Shown piece after piece: positions 46,805-57,774 of a stretch of DNA of 64,000 bases (positions are counted from its first letter, which is position 1; each line of letters opens with the position of its first letter). The stretch is from Physcomitrium patens. Taxonomy: Eukaryota; Streptophyta; Bryopsida; Funariales; Funariaceae. The stretch spans positions 16,055,391 to 16,119,390 of the forward strand of contig NC_037264.1 in the NCBI RefSeq assembly GCF_000002425.4, read 5' to 3'. A program made the translations under genes and the position numbers. The notes under the pieces were generated by a model, which was not told the DNA's origin, ran no database searches, and saw nothing but the letters and a program-made list of their open reading frames with translations.

Positions 46805-47820
46805 TTAGCATCCTCGTTTTCTTGAACAAACGTGCCTCTGGTCCTGACAATACGTTGATTTTGCTTCTTGGGACAGTTTCCACCTTTGTGGCCTTCTTCA
46901 CCACAATATAAGCATAGACCTTCCTCCATACGCCGCTTTTTTTCTTGTAGAGTAAGATATTTGATACGTACCGCATCAATTTGCATGTCTTCTACCTCTG
47001 AATGTGAATTCATGCTACTTGCCGACATAGTTGGGGCGTGACAAATCGTATGTTGTCTTGAGTGTTAGTCTTGGCGACATTGGAATAGGCAATTATCGCA
47101 CTTCACAGCTAGGCTAATAGCTTCGTTGAGCGCTCACGGATCAAAAAGAGTTAGCAGCAAATCCTTCACATCGTCCCTTAAACCCCAATAGAATTGACTC
47201 ATCAATGCTTCTTCATCCCAATTGATGTCGCATGCTAGTTGCCTGAAATCCGATGCATAGACTGATGTAGAGCACATCCCTTGTCATAGTGACCGGATCT
47301 TTGTTGTAGTCCATTGAACCTAGTCGTGTTCACCAAATGCTTTTGCAAATGCCTCCAAAAAGGTTTCAAAGTTGTTTAGTATGGATGATCATTTCTCAAA
47401 CAAAGGAGCAAACCATGATAGAGCTTGCCCTATAAGTAAGGTTCCAACAAGCCCAACACATGACTCCTCCATTCGATAGTGTTCGGGCTATAAAACTGTT
47501 ATCAACTTGATTTGATTGACAAATCTATAAAACTTGGAATGGGTACCATCGAACTTGTCCGGAAGGCTAATTCGAGGCTCCTTATGTTGTAGAACTAACG
47601 GTGCTTGTCGAACCTGAGGCAAAGTTGCTTCTCCAAGTGTAGAAGTTTGAGGTTGGTGCAACCTAAATTGTGCCATCCCAGATGCTCCATTATTATGAAG
47701 CCTTGCCACGACTCCTTCAATTTCTACAGTTCTTTGCGATAACGTATCGAGGGCATTCATGATAGCATCCAACTTGGACTTCGAACTTTCTGTCATACTA
47801 ATGTCTTGGCCTCCAGCCAT
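46795..47820 (-). pseudogene. gag: CHB-2 gag (several stops)
   Basis: Same length as CHB-1 gag. Open at both ends (47820-47488 and 47028-46795), with stops in the capsid core. The zinc knuckle is intact: CLYCGEEGHKGGNC, spacing Cx2Cx4Hx4C. It ends QENEDAKPQ-stop. Confidence 0.88.
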
Positions 47821-48064
47821 TTTAAGAGAAGGACAGAAATGACTCTACAAGAAGACAATATTGGTTTAGAAGATGGTACTCCGCAACCTCTAAAATGCCT
47901 TAAGAGCTTCAAGAAAAGGGGTAATCTACTCTCTCAAAGAAGAATAAGACTCCAATATTGTAACAAAAGAAGTATCAGTTTAGAGGAGGATAATCCGCAA
48001 CCTCTAAAACACTAATACACCTTCAAGCAGAGGAATAATCCACACTCTAACGAGGAAGAAACTA

Positions 48065-48073
48065 GCTCTGATA
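48065..48073 (-). promoter_or_regulatory. CHB-2 primer-site-like motif
   Basis: TATCAGAGC on the minus strand, 27 bp from the LTR, exactly as in CHB-1. Confidence 0.4.
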
Positions 48074-48100
48074 TCTGAGGTGAGTGAAGTCTTGACAAAC

Positions 48101-48573
48101 TGTCACGGACACAGAAATACAGGCTCAAGATCTAACAAGAAGTTCAAGAAGAACTGGCAAGAACTAGATTAATCAGATGAATACAAGAACAACACCAAAG
48201 AGGTGAGCTAGAGCTCCAAGAGATGTGGTGTCGAGACTTAAGAACTCTTCAGCCTCGATTCCAATATATACTCCTATTTAGGAAGCTTCTCAAGCAACTT
48301 CTACCAACTAGGAAGCTTCTCAAGCGACGTTGACCAACTAGGAAGCTTCTCAAACAACTTCCACCAACTAAGAAGCTTCTCAGGCAACTTCTACCAACTA
48401 GGAAGCTTCTCAAGCAACTTCCACCAACTAGGAAGCTTCTCAAGTGACTTCCACCAACTAGGAAGCTTCTTAAGCAACTTGCACCAACTAAGAAGCTTCT
48501 CAAGCAACTTCTACAAACTAGGAAGCTTCTAGAAACTTATCTCTAGAAGGTTCGGAGGACTATGTCTCTAATA
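48101..48573 (-). repeat. CHB-2 5' LTR with 30-bp tandem repeats
   Basis: TGTCACGGACAC to TGTCTCTAATA. Eight 30-bp units at 48283-48522, against seven in the other LTR. Confidence 0.92.
48283..48522 (-). repeat. 30-bp minisatellite in the LTR, eight units
   Basis: Same unit as 41191-41400, with one more copy. The array has changed length since insertion, as both LTRs start identical at transposition. Confidence 0.9.
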
Positions 48574-48578
48574 CCTTA

Positions 48579-48640
48579 GTACTAATTGTACTAATTATTT
48601 ACTTAGTATATATTAATATTGAGATATCATGTATCTATTA
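48579..48640 (-). repeat. resumed GYA LTR fragment
   Basis: After the target duplication the sequence follows the GYA LTR (GTACTAATTATTTAC), then a deletion joins it to the internal region of GYA-3 near 48640. Confidence 0.55.
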
Positions 48641-50130
48641 TACGACATGACATCCTAATATTTGATTTTGGCCTCTTCTATAGAAATTCTCCTTGTAATA
48701 CAAATCTATATGATTTTTTCTTGATTTTTTAAAATTTTTCAACTGATCAATTAGTACGCTTATTTAATGTACCCAAACAATGTTCAATATCTAATAACTC
48801 TTTTTCATAATTTTTTAAAAAAATGGGTTACCTTCCTTATTCAATTGTGCAATCAAATAAAATTTTATATCCACATCATTAATATCTTCAATCATTCCAT
48901 CTTCTCTATCATATATTGCTCAAAATAACATATTTGCTACCAAATTATCTTTCTCTACAATATGCCTAAATTCCAGATTTAATAATTTGATATAGGTAAT
49001 CCATCTTAACATTGCAATATCTAGTATTGTACAATAGGTAATCATTCCAAATAAAGGCAAATATTTTCTTTCAATTACCATCATTGCCTCAATCAAATAA
49101 TCTTTTTCAGCTTTCATAGTTAAAACAACTGCCTATAATTCCTTTTTTACTTGTTAATATGCATGTTGGCAAGTATTTAAAATCTTAGATCCAAATTGCA
49201 TTGCGAATTTGTGTCTATTTGAATCATCTTGACCTACAGTCCATTCAATGGCAATTGGACTAGTATCCACTATAAGAATCACTGGTCTATTGTATTTAAA
49301 ATCAACCTTTCTCAAGGCTGGAGGCGATATCAATAATTTCTTTAATCTTTTTACTACTTTGATATGTTTTCTTTTCCATTTAAATTGATAGCTCTTCCAG
49401 AACAATTCATACAATGAATCTGCTATATAAGCATAATAAAAAATCTAAATATGATAAAATACTTATGTACCTAAAAACCTACAAACCTCTGTTAAAGAAC
49501 TGTAATCTTCTTTCATTCTTTCAATTGCATAAACCTTGGTTGGATCTCATTTTCTTCCATAAAATCTACATAAATATCTAGCAATCATAATCTCTTGTAC
49601 TCCAAATATAGATTTTGGATCCAATAATGTAAAATAAACTTTTCTAAGCTGAGTTAGTATTTTTTTATAATCTTGTATATGATCAACAATATACTTACAA
49701 CACCTCCTTTTATCTAAAGTTTCATTTTTGTCTTCTTCTTTGTACCCCTTCATAAGAATATCATCTAAAAAAGGCATAATCTACTCAAGAATAAAATCTC
49801 TCAATACCTTGTTCATCCCATTCATCATATGCGTAATTGAGTTAGTTGTGTCTTAAAGAAAAGTTTATATACTAAATAATTCAAGTGGTATTTTCATCAT
49901 TTTAATATCTCTATTTCCTTTTACAAGTTGAAATTGGTCATAACCCGAATACAAATCATCCATTGAATAGATCGCCCTTCCTACAATCAAAGCATTTGCC
50001 TCACCAAATTCATCTATTATAGACCTAATTCTTACATTTTTTTATTGTTACCACATTCATTGCTTGTATATCTTAAATAAATTATAATGATCTATTTTTT
50101 TACGCATTATAAACCATTGACTAAAATATG
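48641..50130 (-). pseudogene. GYA-3 RT and RNase H (broken)
   Basis: RT with the FLDD box (MPFLDDILMKGYKEEDKNET, 49777 downward) and RNase H pieces at 49154-49414 (ILIVDTSPIAIEWTV) and 48920-49117 (with KDNLVANMLF). Several stops. Confidence 0.85.
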
Positions 50131-51294
50131 GTACAAAAAAAGGCTTCAAAATTTTTATCTTTATCTTTTCTTTTAATAATTCCACCAAGATAAGTAAATG
50201 TGCTCTTATTACTAGAATTGACCTTAAATTCTAAAGTACATGTGGTACAATGAAAAAAATCATAGGCGTTATAATATTTGGATCTACACACCTAATTTTG
50301 TAAGATTCAAAGGTAAATGATCTACCTTATTTTGCCAAAATTTCTTTGAAGCAAATAATTCTCTTTAGCAATAAAGAACCATCAAAATCAATCTTTAATT
50401 CTTCAAAAGTTTCTTTAGTGAACTTGTATCCAATATTCTTCGGATCCCTCAAGCTCTTTTTCTTCGATACTTTTTTCATCAAGAAAAAAACATACAGGTT
50501 TGTATTACAAAGAATCTTTCGATAAAGGTCCAATAATGGATTTCACCTTCTCAACTACTATCTTATATTTTGTTTCAACTATAATCTCTAGTGCTTGAAA
50601 AGTTTCAATCATATCATAAACTTTTCTTAAATGAATTGGTATAACTTTATCATTATTATATAATTCAATAAATGCAATCAATTCCAAAGGATCTTCTAGT
50701 CCATTTTCTTCAAAAATACCAATAATCTTTTTATTACCTTCTAATATTCCTAATCCACAGAAGTCTTTTTCAATAGTACAAAATTCTTTTCTTTCTTTTC
50801 TTTTTAATCCTTCAATCTTCTTATACATAATACTTCCATTCTCAAAAATGCCAATAAAACTTCCATCAAAGGCATCTATATCTTAAGAAAGTACTTCTCT
50901 TTTTGTACCTCTATAATATCGCTTTAAAGTAGTACTTCCATAAAATCCTTAAATTCTTTAATAATCCTTGGCAATGGATTTTCTCTCAATTTGTCTTAAT
51001 TCCGCTCATGATTTAGAGGCTTAGTCAAAAACTATACTCCTCTCCTCTCATCTTCACTACAAATTTGTACATAAGCTGAACCATCATCAAGTACTTTTAT
51101 TTCTATCCGAGTTGTAATAATATATGGTTGTTTTAAAATAAGAAGATGAGTCATTCCATCTTTAATAAAGAAATTTTACTCCATTACAACATCACCAATC
51201 TAAATTTTTAAATCTAAGTAAGTACCATATAATTCACCTTGAGTATTATTGATTGCCTATATTATCCATCCATGCTCCATATCAATTGGCCACC
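50131..51294 (-). pseudogene. GYA-3 connector and protease end (broken)
   Basis: Connector pieces at 50327-50533 and 50505-50828 (with EENGLEDPLELIAFIEL), then the shared TAA (50924-50926) and the tail of the protease domain (51000-51290), cut by CHC-2. Confidence 0.75.
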
Positions 51295-51855
51295 TATCAC
51301 GGACATAATCATGTAAGCTAGTAATTACATATACAAATAGGTAGAAGTAAGTAAAAATAGGTAAAAGTAAGTTAATTCTATAATATTTAATATGGAAGCT
51401 TCCTAGAAGCTTCATAGATGCTGCTTTGACTTCATAGGTATCTTTAATTAATTTTTTGGAGTAGAAACGTGGTCAACAAGTTAGCCATGTGCCACACATG
51501 TTTTAAACTTGAAGATCAAGCTAACTATGTGGCACACACATAGAAAAACTTGCCTTGTAAGTCAAGGCATGTGTCCTATAAAGTCAACACATATTGGAGG
51601 TCCTATAGAATGTCGCTACATAGCCCCTAATTAGATAGTATATATAGAGACAAGAGTAAAGCCTTCTTCACTTTTATCAATTCTTTTCTTGCTTCCAGTC
51701 TAGTTTCAAGGGTCTCTAGTTTTCTTGTCTTTTAGCAATAGCTATTCTAGTTTCTCTTTCATTATAAATACTTATTTATTTATATTTTGTTACCTTTCTT
51801 TGAGTAAAGGCTCAATTATCTGAATTACTTTTTCATCAAGTTCTTGTCCTTGACA
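51295..51855 (+). repeat. CHC-2 5' LTR
   Basis: 561 bp, TATCACGGACATAATC (canonical TGTC) to GTCCTTGACA. TATA-like GATAGTATATATAG at about 51636. Contains GGAAGCTTCCTAGAAGCTTC. Confidence 0.88.
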
Positions 51856-51878
51856 GATTGACAAGTGTACACCTACAA

Positions 51879-51887
51879 TATCAGAGC
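51879..51887 (+). promoter_or_regulatory. CHC-2 primer-site-like motif
   Basis: TATCAGAGC with 23 bp between it and the LTR end, as in CHC-1. Confidence 0.4.
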
Positions 51888-52067
51888 TTTGTCTAATCTT
51901 GATTAAGAGTGGATTACCCCTTTTTCTTGATAAGATATAAGCATATTAGAAATTACGGATTACCCTCTTCTAAACTGAAATTGTCCTTAGTATTTTCTTT
52001 ATTCTCAAGTCCTCTCTTCTATTTGTCTTGAGCGATATTAGACATCTTCTCTTTTCTAAGTGTTATC

Positions 52068-53071
52068 ATGGCAGAACTTCTTGAAATGAAGAGTGCAATG
52101 GCACAAATGCAAGAGCAATTAAGGGAGTTAATGCTTACGATGCATTAATTTAATTTACCACCACAAAGAGCAACAAGATTCGTAGGAAGTGAAGATATAG
52201 AAATGGTTGGAGCTGCTTCAACATCTGCACCAAACCATGTCCTTTCTCCTATGGTAGAACGTCCTTCAAATGTTAGAGAACCAAGAATTATCCTACCCGA
52301 GAAGTTTGATGGCACCAGATCCAAGTTTTGAGGATTTATTAATCAAGTGCAACTTGTGATTGAACTTCAATCCCAAAGCTATCCAACTCCAGGATTGCAA
52401 GTTAGATTCATTGGTACGCTTCTTTCAGGTTCAGTACTATCATGGTTTTCATCTTTTCTTGAACGATGAGATCCAATATTGGATAATCTAGAGGCTTTTT
52501 TGGCAGAGTTTCGATCCATGTATGGAGAACATGATGCAATTCGTGTTGCAACCAATAAGATCCATATTTTATGACAAGGAAATCGATCAGTAATGTTATA
52601 TGCTTTATAATTTTGACAATTTGCAACTGATATTAAGTGGGATGATGCTGCACTAATTAGCCAATTTCTCTATGGATTACAATATGAGGTAAAAAAATTA
52701 ATGCTCAACTTACCTGATCCTCAAACATTGAGTCAAGCAATTGACTTTGCTGTGAAGTACGACAATCACCTTTTTGAATTCCGATCTGAGAACCGTACAA
52801 GTGGACCTCAACGTTACTATAATTCAATGGCAACACCAACACCTCTTCAACACATTCGAAAGTAGAGGATATGTAAATTGATGCAGTACGTTTCAAACCT
52901 CTTACTGAGCAAGAAAAGACTCGTCGACGTCAAGAAAGATTATGTTTATATTGTGGAGAACCAAAGCACACTATTCAACATTGTCCAAAGAAATGACGCA
53001 ATCACAAAATGAAGAGTATGGCTGTGAAAGAAGACAATATGTCAGAAAACGAGTTTGTCCAGCTACAATAG
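52068..53071 (+). pseudogene. gag: CHC-2 gag (broken)
   Basis: Starts at ATG 52068 with MAELLEMKSAMAQMQEQLRE, a likely coiled coil. The core has RIILPEKFDGTRSKF, VLSWFSSFLE and YGLQYEVKKLMLN. A small deletion near 52857 shifts the frame. The zinc knuckle CLYCGEPKHTIQHC (about 52945-52986) is intact. About six stops. It ends at TAG 53069-53071. Confidence 0.85.
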
Positions 53072-53560
53072 GGACAGTGCGGGTGGAACTTTGTACAACA
53101 TCTAGTAAAGGTCCTATTCTCTCCTCACAGCCCTCTCCTTGTTTTACATTAAATATTATTTTAGGACCTAAACATTAAAAAGTCTCTGCCTTATTAGATT
53201 CAGGAGCCTCAGCATATTTTTTAGATGAAGAATTTACTAAAAGACATAGCATAACTTTAGTAAAGAAAACTAAACCTATTCATGTAGAAGTCATAGATGG
53301 TCGTCCATTGTCTTCTGGAGATATTACTCATGAAATCCTTCTTATAGAAGTAATAATCAATGGTCATAATAATTTTGTAGTATTTAATATCATAAGATCT
53401 CCCTCTAATCCAGTCATTTTAGGTTTATCATAGTTAGAAAAATACAACCCTCAAATAGATTAGATTTCTCGAACTCTTACTTTCTCTAAAAGTATAACTA
53501 ACAGTGTAGTTAATCAAGTAGAGAGTCATAAGTCGAGTTCAATAAATCCATATTTATAGG
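53043..53560 (+). pseudogene. CHC-2 protease (partly intact)
   Basis: Opens in the -1 frame relative to gag (CPATIGTVRVEL). The active site DSGASAYFLDEEF near 53200 is intact. A stop precedes it, others follow the NPVILGLS block, and a frameshift near 53550 separates it from RT. Confidence 0.82.
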
Positions 53561-54573
53561 TACAAAAGCTTTTTTGGATGCTGCTATGAAAGAATCACCA
53601 TACATTATTTATGCCACATCCGTTTCTACTGGTGAAAAGACTTCAAGTGGCATTCCAAGCTAATATCAAGAATTTCAAGATGTATTTGAAAAAAAGAATG
53701 CGGATACACTCTCAAAACATCGTCCCTATGATTGCTCAATTGACCTTCAAGAAGGAGCACAACCGCCATTCGGACCAATCTACAGTTTATCACAAAATGA
53801 GTTGACTAAATTCAAGGAGTATATTGAAGAAAATCTAGCCAAGAATTCCATACGCCATTCTAAATCTCCTGCAGGAGCTCCAATTCTATTTGTGAAGAAA
53901 AAAGGTGGATTATTGCGGATGTGTGATGATTATCGAGGACTCAACAAGATTACCATCAAGAACAGGTATCCACTACCTTTAATATCTGGACTTCTTGATC
54001 AGTTGAATCAAGCTAAGATCTATACTAAAATAGATCTTCGAGGAGCATACAATCTAGTACGCATCAAAGAAGGAGATGAATGGAAGACTGCATTTCGAAC
54101 TAGGTATGGACATTTTGAATACAACGTCATGCCTTTTGGACTTACAAATGCACGAGCAACTTTTCAACATCTAATGAATGATGTTTTTCAAGAGTTTTTG
54201 GAAGATTTTGTAGTCTGTTATTTAGACGACATCTTGATCTATTCTAAGAATTTAGAAGATTGTGAACTTCATGTTCGTTGTATATTACAAAAATTAAGAG
54301 ATGCAAGACTCTATGCCAAGATAGAAAAGTGTGTATTCCACACTACTCAAGTCAATTTCTTAAGTTACATCATTTCAAATGATGGACTTATGATGGATCC
54401 TAAGAAAGTTCAAACTATTATAGACTGGAAGATCCCAAAAATGGTAAGAGATGTCCAATGTTTTTTGGGATTTGCCAACTACTATCGGATCTTCATCAAA
54501 GACTTCTCTTGAGTTGCAGCTCCACTTACACATTTGACTTGTAAAGACAAACTCCAATGGAATCAAGAAGCGG
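53561..54573 (+). pseudogene. CHC-2 reverse transcriptase (catalytic residues kept)
   Basis: From SGIPS and VFEKKNAD through [18 protein letters not shown], then a 236-codon open stretch (53802-54512). Motif A ([14 protein letters not shown]) and motif C ([12 protein letters not shown]) are both intact, the only chromovirus RT here with both. A TGA follows FIKDFS. GYA-4 cuts the frame at 54574, just inside the connection to RNase H. Confidence 0.9.
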
Positions 54574-54764
54574 TATTGTATAACGTGCTTTCCTGCTCGA
54601 GAATGCTTCGGGCGTCTGACTGTAGAAGGTAGTATGGAGATTCACCAATATTCAAGTATTCTATCGGTTTTTGACTGTTGGAATATAAACGACTACAAGA
54701 ATACACCGTAAATCTATATGGATGCCCTTCGACTGCTTACCGAAGTCCTTTTTGCCCCAGCCGG
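54574..54764 (-). repeat. GYA-4 3' LTR, first part
   Basis: Starts TATTGTATAACGTGCTTTCC and follows the GYA LTR to CCCCAGCCGG, where GYA-5 is inserted. Confidence 0.9.
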
Positions 54765-56095
54765 TGTCCTATTACGTGCTTTCCTGCTCGAGAACGCGCC
54801 GGGCGTCTGGCTGTAGAAGGTAGTATGGAGATTCGCCGATAGTCAAGCAGTCTATCAGTTTTTGATTGCTGGAATATAAACGACTGCAACAATGTACCGT
54901 AAATCTATACGGGTGCTCTTCGACTGCTTGTCGAAGTCCTTTTTGCCCCAGCCGGTAGGTCTCTAGACGTTACAGAGAACCCCGTACAACCCAAACTGTT
55001 AACCTTCAATACTGCTTTGTACTTACGATCTTGTATCCACTGACTGTCTTGTTAGATTAACCCAATAAATTTCATTCACTCCCCATACTCAATCCTATAG
55101 ACACCCCTTTAATCCTTCAATCACAGACGTAACTCGATTTTACAAAACAGTCAAGAGTATTCAAACCCACTTCATTTAAAAATCCCGATTCACCATTACA
55201 ACACTGACTTCAGCAGCGATTGCTTCAGTCTTCCCAAAACTCTACGAAGAAGAAAAATCCAAATTCTATGTCTTTCCTTCCCCGACCCGAAGCATGAAGC
55301 TCCTCTCTCTAATTCCCCTGATCTTCAAAAACCTCCAATGAAAACCGAACTGGTAACCTTGCAAAAGCTTGAAAACTAGCTCCCCCCTCGATTCCCTTGA
55401 AAAAGAAAAAATCCCCCCTCAAAACTATATCCCACCTAACCTTATCCTCTGAATTTCTTCAATCTTCCGTCTTAGATCCGAAATTGGCTCCCACCTCAAC
55501 TTGGATTCGAAATTGGCTCTCGCCGCCAAGCTTTCTCCTCCGTTTTTACCTTTAAGAAATCCATTTACCGAAAACAACGTTCCCTGAGACGGCACAGAGA
55601 ACAGGACAGCCTGAAACAGAATCGAACCCCGTAATCGGGACCACATTGAGTCGCCCGACCAATTCAGGTCCTATATTGGTAAAGATGCCCGTAGTAACCT
55701 GGATGTTCCGTAATTGGGTCAAATTGGTCCTCGCGTCAGATTGGCTAAGACCCGTAGTAAGACCTGGATTTCCCGTAACTAGACTGCATTGGGTTGCCCC
55801 ACCAATACAGGTCTCATATTGGGTAAGAGGACCCGAATTGGATTATCGAAATTGGATCCAATTGGCTCCTCGAACCCGTCGTGTGAATTGGTCCTTCTCT
55901 TCCTGTTGACTCCTGTTATTGGAATCGAATGGGGCATTTCAGTATGCCCCGACTGACTGTAACGGAGTCACTGAACCTGACCACTCAGTATTTGTACTGG
56001 AGTTGGTCGATGCTCCCAATATTCGAGGTAACTGAATATTAATAAAATTCCCCTTTCTTTTTATTTTCACTGTATACTCGTGTCACAACTCGACA
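54765..56095 (-). repeat. GYA-5 3' LTR
   Basis: 1331 bp, TGTCCTATTACGTGC to GTCACAACTCGACA. Differs from the 5' LTR by a few percent by eye. Confidence 0.95.
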
Positions 56096-56111
56096 TCCAC
56101 CCCCTCTGAAC
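56096..56111 (-). promoter_or_regulatory. GYA-5 polypurine tract
   Basis: GTTCAGAGGGGGTGGA on the minus strand next to the LTR. Confidence 0.8.
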
Positions 56112-56157
56112 TTGTGCATCCTCCGGTATGCACCAATTTATCCAATTGCTGTTTGAT

Positions 56158-57381
56158 TCAGAATATACCCTCTACGTCTTTGTCCAGTTCGTCTTCGTTA
56201 CCTTCATTATCCATATCACTTTCATCTTCTTGCTGCGGAATCTCTGTACCTTCATTAAGGTCTTCCATATTCATCTCCGCGTGTCTTCGTTTAAATATTT
56301 TTACTCTCTTCCCTGCAATTGGTATTTTCAATTTTGTACCATCTAACTCCCGTAATGAGTAAGTCGCATTATCATGAACAGTTGTTACAACATATGGTCC
56401 AAACCAACGTTTTGAAAATTTCCGCAAAGTACTATGTTGATTATCCAGACTATTGTCATAAACAAGTACCCAGTCACCATCCTCGATTACTTTAGGTCTC
56501 AATCGATGTTGCTTATCGAATCGCGCCTTGTTTTGTAACCTTGCTCTTTTTAACCTTTCCAATGCTATCTGGACATCTTCCGTTCTTTGCTCCAATTGTC
56601 GAATCCTAATAGCCAGAAGTTCTTCTCTTATCAATCCATCTTCCCATGGTAGCATACTCCAAGTAAGTACCTTTTCTTCAATCGGCATAATTGGTTTTTG
56701 ACCTGTCATAAGTTCTACTGGCATATATCCTGTCACCGAACTATGTGTTGTTCGATCAGCCCATAATGCAAATGACAAAAGCCGTGGCCACTCTTTAACC
56801 TTCCCATTACAAGCTTTAACCAATGCTTTCACAATCGGCGGGTGACCGCGTTCGCTTTTCGCATTCCCTTCCGGATTATAAGCAGTAGTCAGTGATAGTT
56901 TAACTCCACATCTTTCAAAGAACTTACGAGCTTCTTGTGCATTTAATTCTCCACGATCTGCAGTGATTTTTCCTACGCACCCGTAACGGCAAATGACATC
57001 TTCAAGCAAAAACCTACAAATCCCCTCTGTAGATTTTGTCCTCAATGCTCTTCCTTCTACTTGATTTGATAAATCTTCACGAGCTAAAACCAAATATCTC
57101 ATCTGCCATAACCCAACCGGCATAATAACCAAATCAACAACCCATTTAAAATGAATAGCCAGAGGATACGTAGGATGAAGACCATCTCGATGTCGGATAT
57201 TAGAATACGATTGACAGATTTCACATGACTCTACAAATGAGAGCACATCTCGATACATATTTTTCCACCAATATCGTTCCTTGAGTTTAGCAAAAGTAGC
57301 CCAGATTCCTCTATGCCCTGCCCATAAACTATCATGAAACTCCTTTAATAATTTTAGTTTTTCTTCCTTTTTGCCTATCAC
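56158..57381 (-). CDS. GYA-5 integrase, intact frame
   Basis: 407 residues without a stop. It starts in the zinc-binding domain (HDSLWAGHRGIWATFAK for the His pair, CEICQ for the Cys pair), then the DDE core: Asp in VVDLVIMP, Asp in ITADRGEL, Glu in NAKSERGH. A helical stretch follows (REELLAIRIRQLEQR), then the GPY/F module (RWFGPYVVTT), the KRVKIFKRRHAEMN segment and an acidic tail (DESDMDNEGNEDELDKD). No chromodomain. In the element it would be cut from the pol polyprotein by the protease. A TGA just upstream (57382-57384) separates it from RNase H; at that place GYA-4 has a stop one codon away, both explained by CGA to TGA changes. Confidence 0.9.
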   Translation of the reverse strand: MIGKKEEKLKLLKEFHDSLWAGHRGIWATFAKLKERYWWKNMYRDVLSFVESCEICQSYSNIRHRDGLHPTYPLAIHFKWVVDLVIMPVGLWQMRYLVLAREDLSNQVEGRALRTKSTEGICRFLLEDVICRYGCVGKITADRGELNAQEARKFFERCGVKLSLTTAYNPEGNAKSERGHPPIVKALVKACNGKVKEWPRLLSFALWADRTTHSSVTGYMPVELMTGQKPIMPIEEKVLTWSMLPWEDGLIREELLAIRIRQLEQRTEDVQIALERLKRARLQNKARFDKQHRLRPKVIEDGDWVLVYDNSLDNQHSTLRKFSKRWFGPYVVTTVHDNATYSLRELDGTKLKIPIAGKRVKIFKRRHAEMNMEDLNEGTEIPQQEDESDMDNEGNEDELDKDVEGIF

Positions 57382-57567
57382 TCATTGTGGCATCCCAATT
57401 CCTTTCTTCGGTCTCTTACATAAGAATCCATCTCGAAGTAAAAATCCATATGCTTTTATTCTTATTTGTTTGAATTTTTCTGTAGACCGATTCCCCTGCT
57501 TAGACAAGGTATTCAAATAATGACCAATATCCAATAATTCTCCTTCATAAGCTCTTCAAGAAATAGC
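57382..57567 (-). pseudogene. GYA-5 RNase H/integrase linker, partial
   Basis: Matches 63197-63380 of GYA-4 (the ENWSTEKFKQIR and GFLLRDGFLW segments). Cut by the N gap. Confidence 0.75.
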
Positions 57568-57719
57568 NNNNNNNNNNNNNNNNNNNNNNNNNNNNNNNNN
57601 NNNNNNNNNNNNNNNNNNNNNNNNNNNNNNNNNNNNNNNNNNNNNNNNNNNNNNNNNNNNNNNNNNNNNNNNNNNNNNNNNNNNNNNNNNNNNNNNNNNN
57701 NNNNNNNNNNNNNNNNNNN
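57568..57719. other. assembly gap, 152 Ns
   Basis: The flanks are the end of RNase H and the start of the RT connector. In GYA-1 these points are about 2 kb apart, so the gap either hides about 2 kb of RT/RNase H or marks a deletion. Confidence 0.95.
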
Positions 57720-57774
57720 AGGCACCTTCATCTCGCGAGGAGTACCTCCTCTTTTGTACCTCCATAATCTCGCT

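Larger units (their letters stand above)
41009..48573 (-). mobile_element. CHB-2, chromovirus, carrying a solo GYA LTR
   Basis: 7565 bp, or 6243 bp without the solo LTR at 41577-42898, matching CHB-1 (6239 bp). Target duplication CCTTA at 41004-41008 and 48574-48578. LTRs are 477 and 473 bp. It has the same gene order as CHB-1. More stops than CHB-1, so older or more decayed. Confidence 0.95.
48641..51294 (-). mobile_element. GYA-3, internal fragment (RNase H to protease)
   Basis: Minus-orientation GYA relative without LTR of its own, without integrase (deleted on the left) and cut at 51295 by CHC-2. It differs from GYA-1 and GYA-2 by about 3 extra codons in the DEFGEANALIVGRAIYSM segment, so it is a separate subfamily. 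Confidence 0.85.
51295..54573 (+). mobile_element. CHC-2, chromovirus, 5' part
   Basis: Inserted in GYA-3. It has the 5' LTR, leader, complete gag region, protease and RT, and is interrupted at 54574, at the start of RNase H, by GYA-4. The remainder is presumably beyond the window. It is better preserved than CHC-1. Confidence 0.9.

Noticed and set aside
55425..55909. Open frames inside the GYA-5 LTR on both strands (55425-55646 and 55646-55909), and 60908-61096
   Set aside because: They recur only in LTR copies, have no motif, and the LTR is regulatory.
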